DNA from: Leptospiraceae bacterium
GTDB lineage: Bacteria > Spirochaetota > Leptospiria > Leptospirales > Leptospiraceae
Length of the DNA: 64,000 nt
NCBI GenBank assembly: GCA_016708435.1
Contig: JADJFV010000005.1
Coordinates: 124,001 to 188,000 of the forward strand
Reading direction: 5' to 3'
The notes below the pieces were generated by a model. It was not told the origin of the DNA. It did not search any database and saw only the letters and a program-made list of their open reading frames with translations. Shown here piece by piece: positions 53,762 to 61,439 of this stretch; the stretch's first letter is position 1; each line of letters starts with the position of its first letter. The translations under genes and the position numbers were made by a program.

Positions 53762-54919
53762 ATGAATTATAAATCAAAAACATTTTTATTCTCATTCCTA
53801 TTTATTTTACTCGGAACATTTCTTTCCCCACTTTTCTATTGTATAGGCGGGGGCAAATCAAGCTTATCCTTAAATGCTAAAACAGAAGTGAATCCTACTC
53901 CTTCGGTTTCGCAAGCAGTAGGAATTCAAACCGCGTTTAATGAAGTATATGAAAAAACGGCTGATAGCGTTGTATCAATTGCAACAGAAAAAACTGTCAA
54001 CATTCAAATGAATCCTTTTATGGATCCATTTTCCGGTGATCCATTCTTCGGTCCTCCTTCTTTGAAAGGAAAATCCAAAACGCAAAAGCAAAAGCAAACC
54101 GGACTTGGTTCTGGAATTATTTTAAATAAGGAAGGATACATTCTAACCAATGAGCATGTCGTTCATGAAACAGATAAGCTTCATGTTAAGTTACGAAATA
54201 AAAAATCTTACGAAGCGGAAGTCATAGGCTCTGATCCTGTTTCTGATATTGCTGTATTAAGAATTAAAGGGGCTAGTGATTTAGTTCCAATCGAAATTGG
54301 AGATTCTTCAAAAGTTAAAGTTGGAGATTGGGCTATTGCAATTGGGGCTCCTCTTGGATACGAGCATTCTTTCACTGTGGGAGTCGTCAGTGCAATTGCA
54401 CGGGGTGGAATTGATTCTTCTGGTGTTAGCTATATTCAAACAGACGCGGCTATTAATCAGGGAAATAGTGGTGGACCACTCCTTGATATTTATGGGAGGG
54501 TAATTGGTATTAACCGTATGATTGTATCTCCGAGTGGAGGCTCTATTGGGATTGGATTTTCTATTCCAATCAATGAAGCAACCAAAGTCGCGGAAGAAAT
54601 TAAAACAAATGGAAAAGTAAAACGTGCCTGGGTAGGAATTGCACTTGATGCAATCGATGAAGATACAAAACAAGAACTCAAACTTCCTTCCACAGAAGGA
54701 GCACTTGTTAAACAAATTTACAGCGACTCTCCAGCGGCAGAAGCAGGGATTGAACTCATGGATGTGATTACTCAAATCGGTGATGAAAAAATGAAATCAC
54801 CGGAAGACGTAGTCAACAAAGTTCGTAAATCTAAAGTCGGAGACAAATTGCCATTTGCCTTATTTCGAAAAGGCAAAGAAGTAAAATCCATTGTCAAAGT
54901 AAGAGAAAGACCTCAGTAA
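53762..54919 (+). CDS. HtrA/Deg-family serine protease with one PDZ domain
   Basis: 385 residues. A signal sequence or anchor (~5-29, ending LFYC) exports it to the periplasm. Trypsin-like domain: catalytic His132 (TNEHVVHE), Asp in SDIAVLRI, Ser236 in GNSGGPLLD. One PDZ domain (~285-380) with the AGIELMDVITQIGDEK carboxylate loop, as in DegS. It degrades or senses misfolded envelope proteins. A GAGG ribosome site precedes the ATG. Confidence 0.93.
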   Translation: MNYKSKTFLFSFLFILLGTFLSPLFYCIGGGKSSLSLNAKTEVNPTPSVSQAVGIQTAFNEVYEKTADSVVSIATEKTVNIQMNPFMDPFSGDPFFGPPSLKGKSKTQKQKQTGLGSGIILNKEGYILTNEHVVHETDKLHVKLRNKKSYEAEVIGSDPVSDIAVLRIKGASDLVPIEIGDSSKVKVGDWAIAIGAPLGYEHSFTVGVVSAIARGGIDSSGVSYIQTDAAINQGNSGGPLLDIYGRVIGINRMIVSPSGGSIGIGFSIPINEATKVAEEIKTNGKVKRAWVGIALDAIDEDTKQELKLPSTEGALVKQIYSDSPAAEAGIELMDVITQIGDEKMKSPEDVVNKVRKSKVGDKLPFALFRKGKEVKSIVKVRERPQ

Positions 54920-54980
54920 TTTTGAATTTTGAAAATGCAAAAATGGATTGAATAATTCTAAATGGAATTAGAATGGGAAA

Positions 54981-55664
54981 ATGAAATTCTACCAATTTAA
55001 TTCCATTTCCAATTTTCAAAACAAAACTAAGCAAATCTTTACACTACGAAATTTAGTTTTAATTCTTCTGCTCCTATTTATTAGCTCTGTAAATCCAATA
55101 TTCTCACAGGCTAGTAAAGGAACTTGCTCTACATGGATAGAAGGAGACTCTCAATCCTTAGTCGATTGTAAAGAATCTACTTTAGAAGAATGTGCAAAAA
55201 ATAAATCGTCCATTCAAAAAAAAGATACAGCGTTTCAAAACTATACAGGTAAGCTTTTTAAATCTAAGAATGCTGACGCATCGGAAATTTTTGAATTTAA
55301 AAATGAATCTGTAGACAATTGTAAAAAGCAAATGATTCAATCAGCAAGAGATGCGGAAGGAACTATGTGTTCCGAATGGGGATTTGTAGTCTATTCAGAA
55401 GGATTGAAAGCAGGAGATGTTTCCTACATCTACGGAAAATCTGTCAACGTCAGAGAGTCTGCTTCTACAAAGTCAAAAAGTATTTTAACACCTACAGATA
55501 GGACTAAAATTAAAATCCTAGAAAAATCAAAAGAGCGAGCGACAATTCCAAATTTGTATAAAGCCTATTGGTTTAAAATTTCTGTAGGAGACAAAACAGG
55601 CTGGGTATACGGACAATTCTTACATCCCGACCCAAACAGTAGTGTTTCTTTCATTGAACAATAA
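54981..55664 (+). CDS. Exported protein with bacterial SH3 domain
   Basis: 227 residues. Signal peptide (~20-42, ending PIFSQ after a long n-region). Cys-rich middle (about six Cys, probably disulfides) and a C-terminal SH3-type domain (~150-215; GKSVNVRESASTKSKS, KISVGDKTGWVYGQFL). It might bind peptidoglycan or a protein. It lies 61 bp after htrA on the same strand. Confidence 0.72.
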   Translation: MKFYQFNSISNFQNKTKQIFTLRNLVLILLLLFISSVNPIFSQASKGTCSTWIEGDSQSLVDCKESTLEECAKNKSSIQKKDTAFQNYTGKLFKSKNADASEIFEFKNESVDNCKKQMIQSARDAEGTMCSEWGFVVYSEGLKAGDVSYIYGKSVNVRESASTKSKSILTPTDRTKIKILEKSKERATIPNLYKAYWFKISVGDKTGWVYGQFLHPDPNSSVSFIEQ

Positions 55665-55730
55665 ATAGCGGCTAATGGGCTGTAGGCTGTTTAATGTGAT
55701 ATGCATGCAAGTCTGTGTTAATTGAAAAAA

Positions 55731-57050
55731 CTATCTTGTGTAGGTGATTTTTAATATGGATAAATCATCCATGAGGATAGCGTCTTGTTGTATCCACTGA
55801 ACTATTCTTTCTATATTACCTGCACCATTTTCCACACAAGTTAGAAATCGATTTTGGTCTTCATTGATTTTTGGTTGTCCGTTAGGAAGGGTCTCAATTA
55901 TTACATCATCTCTACCATCTGATCCAAAAAACACAATGTCGCCTTTTAATAATTGGAAATTGCTGATTGATAAATTTGCTTTCTGCTGACCGACAACAGG
56001 GAATCCAAGCTTGTTATAATTCTGATCAGTGTTTATAAAACTTGCTTTTCCTTCTCGATATAAAACAGGATATGGATGCTCTGCGTTGATAAAATACAAA
56101 TTACCTGTATCCTCTTCCAAAATTCCAAGCACCATAGAAACCATCATGAGTCCCTCAAATGTAAGGAATGTTTGGTTCAGTTCCTGATAAGTATTGTATA
56201 GCCATTCATCGGGCATTAAATTCTTTCCCCATTTAAAACTACGTAAACGCTCCATTACTACTTCAAAAGCTGTACCTAGAACAATTGCTCCACCCGCCCC
56301 TTGTGTTGATTTACCCATTGCATCACCATTGATAAATACAATGTATGATTTATTCATCAGTTTGACATTATGCGCAATATTTATATCTCCTCCAATAGTG
56401 TCCGTTGATCCTCTGAAATTGAATTCTTTTTTTTGCTTTAGAAAGAATTCGACTGTTACCTTTTCACTGGAGACAGAATTGCGGCTCAACGGCTCTATTA
56501 AAAGAGATGTTAAATAATAATCTCCATCCTGTTGAAATTTTAATTCATTTATTTCGCCTAACGTTCTTGTTAAAATTTCAGTTCGTTCTTGAACTTTCCT
56601 TTCTAAGTCTTCGTTAAAAATACTTAACTGTTGATTTTTTTCTATCAATGTGGTTAAGAGTTCTTTATTTTGCATACGAAGAGTGTAAACTTCCAACGCA
56701 TTCTTGAGTGTTACAAGCATTTCTTCCGGCTGAAAAGGCTTTGGGATATAACGATAAATCTCTCCGTGATTGATTGCTTCGATGATAGTTCCAACATCAG
56801 CATAACCTGTAAGTAAAATTTTAATCGGATCAGGGTAAACATTGGCTATTTTTTTAAGGAATTCAACTCCAGTAGTGTGCCTCATTTTCTGGTCTGTGAT
56901 AATAATTTGGATTGGTTCGCGCTGTAGTATTTCAAGACCTTCTTCGGCTGAAATTGCTAGCAGAATTTCGAAATTCTTTTTGAATAAATATTTGAAGCTA
57001 ACAAGATTCTCCTTTTCATCATCTACATAGAGTATTTTACTTAGGGACAT
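55731..57050 (-). CDS. Response regulator with SpoIIE/PP2C phosphatase output
   Basis: 439 residues from ATG 57050 (AGAAGG ~7 bp upstream). Receiver domain (~1-125) with acceptor Asp in IIITDQKM, the Thr of LLTGYAD and the Lys of PKPF; coiled coil; then a SpoIIE-type Ser/Thr phosphatase (~210-435) with the metal residues in GGDINIA, GDAMGKS and SDGRDD. A phosphorelay-controlled phosphatase of the RsbU/RsbP kind. The nearby SpoIIAA-like proteins are possible substrates. Confidence 0.9.
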   Translation of the reverse strand: MSLSKILYVDDEKENLVSFKYLFKKNFEILLAISAEEGLEILQREPIQIIITDQKMRHTTGVEFLKKIANVYPDPIKILLTGYADVGTIIEAINHGEIYRYIPKPFQPEEMLVTLKNALEVYTLRMQNKELLTTLIEKNQQLSIFNEDLERKVQERTEILTRTLGEINELKFQQDGDYYLTSLLIEPLSRNSVSSEKVTVEFFLKQKKEFNFRGSTDTIGGDINIAHNVKLMNKSYIVFINGDAMGKSTQGAGGAIVLGTAFEVVMERLRSFKWGKNLMPDEWLYNTYQELNQTFLTFEGLMMVSMVLGILEEDTGNLYFINAEHPYPVLYREGKASFINTDQNYNKLGFPVVGQQKANLSISNFQLLKGDIVFFGSDGRDDVIIETLPNGQPKINEDQNRFLTCVENGAGNIERIVQWIQQDAILMDDLSILKITYTR

Positions 57051-57054
57051 TTTT

Positions 57055-57447
57055 TTACCTTCTATCGTTATGTTCATACTGCTCTAGTGCACTAGTAAGA
57101 ACTACTTTCATTTCATCTCTATCAAATGGTTTGGAGAGAATTCGAGAAACTGTTCCATTGTCTATGGCTACTTGCATAGCAGACGTATCGCCGTAACCTG
57201 TGAGCAATATTCGAATAATATTAGGTTGTTTTTCTGAAACGTGCTCTAAGAATTCTATTCCACTCATAAAGGGCATTCTTTGATCTGAAATGATAACCTG
57301 AATGTCTTCTTCTTTTAATACTGATAATCCTTCTTGGGCTGAATTTGCGATAATTACATTAAAATCTTTTCTAAAAAGTAGCTTAAAACTAGTTAAATTT
57401 TCTTTTTCATCATCTACATATAATATATTATAACTATTTGTATTCAT
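57055..57447 (-). CDS. Stand-alone response regulator receiver
   Basis: 130 residues from ATG 57447; GGAG ~8 bp upstream favours it over a GTG at 57459. Single receiver domain with DDEKE, acceptor Asp in VIISDQRM, Thr in LLTGYGD and Lys in SKPF. Closely related to the receiver in the phosphatase gene that follows 4 bp later. Probable phosphate shuttle between the kinase upstream (18 bp away) and the phosphatase. Confidence 0.9.
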   Translation of the reverse strand: MNTNSYNILYVDDEKENLTSFKLLFRKDFNVIIANSAQEGLSVLKEEDIQVIISDQRMPFMSGIEFLEHVSEKQPNIIRILLTGYGDTSAMQVAIDNGTVSRILSKPFDRDEMKVVLTSALEQYEHNDRR

Positions 57448-57465
57448 AAGCTTCTCCACTTTTTA

Positions 57466-58539
57466 CTAGACAGGCAAATAGATAGTAAACTCAGTTCCCT
57501 TTCCCATAACGCTTGTAAAATCCATTTTACCTTTGTGTTGTTCTATAATTCCATAACTAATGGAAAGACCTAGTCCTGTCCCCTTACCAATTTCTTTCGT
57601 TGTAAAGAATGGTTCAAATACTTTATTTTTTATATCGGGGGAAATTCCAGTTCCTGTGTCCCTTATAGAAATGATTATGCATTCGTTTTTAAAATCTTGC
57701 ACCCCTGATTTGGAATGCTCAGTTTTTATTGTAATGGTTCCCTTTTCTTTTATCGATTGGATTGCGTTTGCTAATAAATTAAGAAAGACCTGGTTTAATC
57801 TTCCGGCAAAACAATTTACGAGAGGAAGGTTTCCGTAATTCTTAATTATCTCGATTCTATCCTGGTATTGATTATGAAGAAGTATCAGGGTAGAATCTAT
57901 ATTCTCATTTACATCAGCTAATTGCTGTTTACCCCCATCCATCCTTGAGAAAATTCTGAGACTTTTAACTATGTCCGCTGTCTTCCTTGCACCGGTTTTG
58001 ATATTATTGGATAATTCACGAACACCTTCAATTGTTTCTGATACATTGATTTGTTCCTTTAGTTTTTTTATCTCTTGTAGCTTTTCATTTATATTTTCCG
58101 GTGTCAAAGCCTCATAGGCATCCAAAACCTCAATCAATTCCATTGCCAATTCATTCAAAGCTAGTATACTTGAATTAATATAATTGATTGGATTATTAAT
58201 CTCATGCGCGATGCCTGCTGTTAGAATTCCAAGAGATGCCAGTTTCTCAGATTGTATCAGTTGAGACTGAGTAGATTTTATTTCTTCGAGTGATGCCTTT
58301 AATTGAAAATTTGATAATGTAGTTAACTTCTCTGATTCAATCAACCTTGATTGAGTTTCTTGTAATTCTACAATTGTAGCTTCTAATTCAGTATTTACGG
58401 TTACCAGACGAGCTTCTTTTTCCCGCAAAGTTTTAAAAGCCTTTACTAATACTTCTTCATTTGTTTTGAATTTCCTTTTTAGAAATTCAATTTCTTTTTT
58501 TAGAGCTTTTATTTCTTCTTCGTCATTCATTGTTTTCAT
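57466..58539 (-). CDS. Cytoplasmic sensor histidine kinase with coiled-coil N-terminus
   Basis: 357 residues from ATG 58539; ATG 58530 is also possible. Long coiled coil (~1-105) rather than a sensor domain, then HisKA (LGILTAGIAHEINNPINYI) and ATPase (NLLANAIQSI, DTGTGI, GTGLGLSISYGI). The kinase part is strikingly close to that of the NMT1 kinase at 59427 (shared LIQSEKLASLGILTAGIAHE), so one arose from the other by recent duplication. Its start overlaps the SpoIIAA-like gene. Confidence 0.9.
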   Translation of the reverse strand: MKTMNDEEEIKALKKEIEFLKRKFKTNEEVLVKAFKTLREKEARLVTVNTELEATIVELQETQSRLIESEKLTTLSNFQLKASLEEIKSTQSQLIQSEKLASLGILTAGIAHEINNPINYINSSILALNELAMELIEVLDAYEALTPENINEKLQEIKKLKEQINVSETIEGVRELSNNIKTGARKTADIVKSLRIFSRMDGGKQQLADVNENIDSTLILLHNQYQDRIEIIKNYGNLPLVNCFAGRLNQVFLNLLANAIQSIKEKGTITIKTEHSKSGVQDFKNECIIISIRDTGTGISPDIKNKVFEPFFTTKEIGKGTGLGLSISYGIIEQHKGKMDFTSVMGKGTEFTIYLPV

Positions 58540-58951
58540 AGTTTGACTCACACCACGAAAAAGCATCTTCTAGCATTTCAAAATATTCTAATTCATAAGG
58601 TATTTCATCTGCTTGATCGACGATTTGTTGAGTAGAAAAATTTGATAAGGACTCAACAGGAAGTAAAATGGCAACTTTTAATACTCCAACTTTTATACAG
58701 GCATTCAGCCAACACATTAGAACCCAGTTTTGTAAAGACTCGGGATAAACGCATAGACGTTTTGTGTCGTCGCTAATAATATATTTAGGTTTATATTTTT
58801 CGATTAAGTCAGTTACAATAATTGTCTCTGTTTTTATCTCAGCTTCAGACATATTAATTGTTTCCAGAAGCCAAATGTCGTAGAAAATTTTTTTACTATC
58901 ATCAAATTGGCATACCATGAATTTTGTTTCGCTAATTATTTTCATGCTCAT
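58523..58951 (-). CDS. SpoIIAA-like (STAS-related) protein, copy 2
   Basis: 142 residues, no membrane segment. Resembles the small SpoIIAA-like proteins found beside kinases: FYDIWLLETINMSEAEIKTE, YIISDDTKRLCVYPESLQNW and a terminal helix with AFSWCES. Related to the adjacent copy at 58953. The SD before a core strand may be the phosphorylation-site region. Start 1 bp after the upstream stop. Likely a regulatory binding partner; specifics unknown. Confidence 0.65.
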   Translation of the reverse strand: MSMKIISETKFMVCQFDDSKKIFYDIWLLETINMSEAEIKTETIIVTDLIEKYKPKYIISDDTKRLCVYPESLQNWVLMCWLNACIKVGVLKVAILLPVESLSNFSTQQIVDQADEIPYELEYFEMLEDAFSWCESNYENNE

Positions 58952-58952
58952 T

Positions 58953-59366
58953 TTATTTTACACTCTTTAACCAATCAATAGCAGATTCTTTTTTAACGAA
59001 CCAGCGCGTAACAAATTCTTTTCCTTTCGGTTCCTCCATCACTTGTTCAAGTGATAGTTGTGCAATAAAATCAGGGTTATCAAAAACAATTGCAACCCAC
59101 TTTAATCCCATATCAAGAAGAGAAATAAAAATATTTTCATTTGTCCACTCTTGCATTTCGGGACTGACTACAAAGCGCATATCGCTTATGTTAGGGATGT
59201 TTTTTGTAGGTTTGCATTTTAGGCAAGCATCTAACCAATTCAGCATTTCCTGTTTGTATTCGTCTTCAGTCATTTTCTCTGTTTCAGGAAGCCAAAATGT
59301 TTCGATAAGATTGTCTTCTTGAAAGTAATCAACCGTTATATATTTACTTCTATACATATTTTTCAT
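58953..59366 (-). CDS. SpoIIAA-like (STAS-related) protein, copy 1
   Basis: 137 residues. Same pattern as the next gene: IETFWLPETEKMTEDEYKQE, PNISDMRFVVSPEMQEWT and a terminal AIDWLKSV helix. AAGGAG is ~6 bp before the ATG. Pairs of such proteins next to a SpoIIE-type phosphatase suggest a partner-switching circuit, but no anti-sigma kinase (RsbW type) is seen. Confidence 0.68.
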   Translation of the reverse strand: MKNMYRSKYITVDYFQEDNLIETFWLPETEKMTEDEYKQEMLNWLDACLKCKPTKNIPNISDMRFVVSPEMQEWTNENIFISLLDMGLKWVAIVFDNPDFIAQLSLEQVMEEPKGKEFVTRWFVKKESAIDWLKSVK

Positions 59367-59426
59367 GCTTTACTCCTTAGCAGATAGATATTTGTAAAAC
59401 TCTATATTGGATTAACGAAATCATAT

Positions 59427-61376
59427 TTATTTACAAGGCAAATAGATAGTAAACTCAGTTCCTATTCCGACTTCACTGTTAAATTCTATTTTACCTTTGT
59501 GCTGCTCTATGATTCCATAACTTATCGCAAGCCCGAGTCCGGTTCCTTTTCCAATTTCTTTCGTTGTAAAAAATGGTTCAAATACTTTATTTTTTATATC
59601 AAGGGAAATTCCAGAACCTGTGTCCTTTATAGAAATGATTACGCATTCTTTATTAAAATTTGATAAGCCTGATTGTAGGTATTCCGTCCTTATCGTAATC
59701 GTTCCACTTTCGTTAATTGCCTGGATTGCATTTGCAAGTAGATTCATGAAGACTTGATTCAATTTCCCGGCAAAACATTTTAATAGAGGAAGTTTTCCAT
59801 AATTTTTTATAATCTCGATTCTATCTTTATATTGATTATGAAGAAGTATCAAAGTTGAGTCCAAATTCTCATTGATGTCGGATAACGTTTGTTCATCGTT
59901 ATCCATTCTTGAAAAGGTTCTGAGACTCTTAACAATATCTGCAGTCTTCTTGGCACCAGCTTTAATATTGTTGGATAATACTGTTACTCCTTCAATCGTT
60001 TCGGATAGGTTAATTTGTTCTTTCAATCCTTTTATTTCTTCTAGCTTCTGGGTTATGTTTTCCGGTGTAATTGTCTCATACACTTTCAATACATCAATCA
60101 ATTCTGTAGCTAAGCCATTTAGTGCAGTTATGCTTGAGTTGATATAGTTGACTGGATTGTTTATTTCATGCGCTATTCCGGCAGTCAAGATACCCAGGGA
60201 AGCTAATTTCTCAGATTGAATCAGTTGAGAATGAGTTGAATTTATTTCTTCGAGGGCATGAGCAAGATTCGAATTCGTCAAGGATAGTTCTGCATTCGAT
60301 TTATTCAGCTCATTCGTTCGTAATTCAACTTCCTTTTTCAAATTCTCGGAGTATCTTATAATCAATCGCCTTCTTTGAATAATCCAAACTACCAGGCCAA
60401 TGAATAAAAGACCACCTAGAGTCTGATAAAATAATTTCAGATTAGGGCGTGGATTTGGATCGTAAATGAATTCTTCTAAGTTCACATCTTCCGGAAGCAT
60501 CCCGAGATCTGCGTATACTTCTGCTATGTGCCTCCATCGACCTGGATTCATATACCCGAGTTCGACTAATACTGGTTGCACGAGTGACACCATTTGCTTT
60601 GCTTCATACAATAAATGATTTCGTGTCATACGCTTTGAATACTTTTCTAAAATCAAATCGACTATTTCTTCTTGATTACTCATCGCATACTGCCATCCGA
60701 GTAAACTAGCTTCACGAAATGCTTTCACTCGCTCGGGGTATTCTTGGATTTCTTTTTCACTCGTAAATAGATTGTCACCGTAAAAATCTATTCCCGCCGA
60801 ACGGGGAGAAAAAACCTGATACGCAAAATGAACATTTTCTAAATAAAATGGTTGGTCTGTTGAATATCCATTCATACCGTAAACTTTTCCTTTTAGCAAA
60901 TCATCAAAGTTAAAGCTATGTTCTAGTTTTATAAAATCGTTAGTCGCTATACCTTCTTTTTTTAAGTAGGCTAAAATTTCAAACGATTGCCTGGACAACA
61001 TTACAGGTTTGGCAAGAATGTCGTGAATACTTTGGACGCTATTTATTTTCGAAGTTATTAGAACATCAGGGGAATGCTGAAAAATCACTGCGATTACAAC
61101 TACCGGTTTACCTGCTTGTCGATTTAATAAGATACCACTATTTCCAGTACCAAACTGGTATTTTCTGGAAAGAACGTTCTCTAATGCTTCATCTCCATTG
61201 GGAGTTTCAACAAGCTGCACATCTAGCCCGACATCAGAGTAATATCCTTTCTCGATTGCTGCGTAATAGCCGGCGAATTGAAATTGGTGATACCATTTTA
61301 ATTGAAGATGAATTCTATCGAGCGCGAAGCAAGGTGTATAAATAAAAAGAAGGAGTAAAAAGTATCGGGCAATCAT
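59427..61376 (-). CDS. NMT1-sensor hybrid: periplasmic-binding domain histidine kinase
   Basis: 649 residues. Signal peptide (~1-18). An NMT1/THI5-like periplasmic binding domain (~20-250) with LQLKWYHQFQFAGYYAAIEK and GYYSDVGLDVQLVE. A membrane helix (~320-342), coiled coil, then HisKA (LGILTAGIAHEINNPVNYI) and ATPase (GTGLGLAISYGI). It should bind a small molecule outside the membrane, perhaps a pyrimidine, and signal inside. The catalytic core duplicates that of 57466-58539. Confidence 0.92.
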   Translation of the reverse strand: MIARYFLLLLFIYTPCFALDRIHLQLKWYHQFQFAGYYAAIEKGYYSDVGLDVQLVETPNGDEALENVLSRKYQFGTGNSGILLNRQAGKPVVVIAVIFQHSPDVLITSKINSVQSIHDILAKPVMLSRQSFEILAYLKKEGIATNDFIKLEHSFNFDDLLKGKVYGMNGYSTDQPFYLENVHFAYQVFSPRSAGIDFYGDNLFTSEKEIQEYPERVKAFREASLLGWQYAMSNQEEIVDLILEKYSKRMTRNHLLYEAKQMVSLVQPVLVELGYMNPGRWRHIAEVYADLGMLPEDVNLEEFIYDPNPRPNLKLFYQTLGGLLFIGLVVWIIQRRRLIIRYSENLKKEVELRTNELNKSNAELSLTNSNLAHALEEINSTHSQLIQSEKLASLGILTAGIAHEINNPVNYINSSITALNGLATELIDVLKVYETITPENITQKLEEIKGLKEQINLSETIEGVTVLSNNIKAGAKKTADIVKSLRTFSRMDNDEQTLSDINENLDSTLILLHNQYKDRIEIIKNYGKLPLLKCFAGKLNQVFMNLLANAIQAINESGTITIRTEYLQSGLSNFNKECVIISIKDTGSGISLDIKNKVFEPFFTTKEIGKGTGLGLAISYGIIEQHKGKIEFNSEVGIGTEFTIYLPCK

Positions 61377-61439
61377 TGGGGTAGTTCTCTATTATCTGCA
61401 CTTTACATTAAGTCCTAAAAATCTGCGGCTAACGACCAA

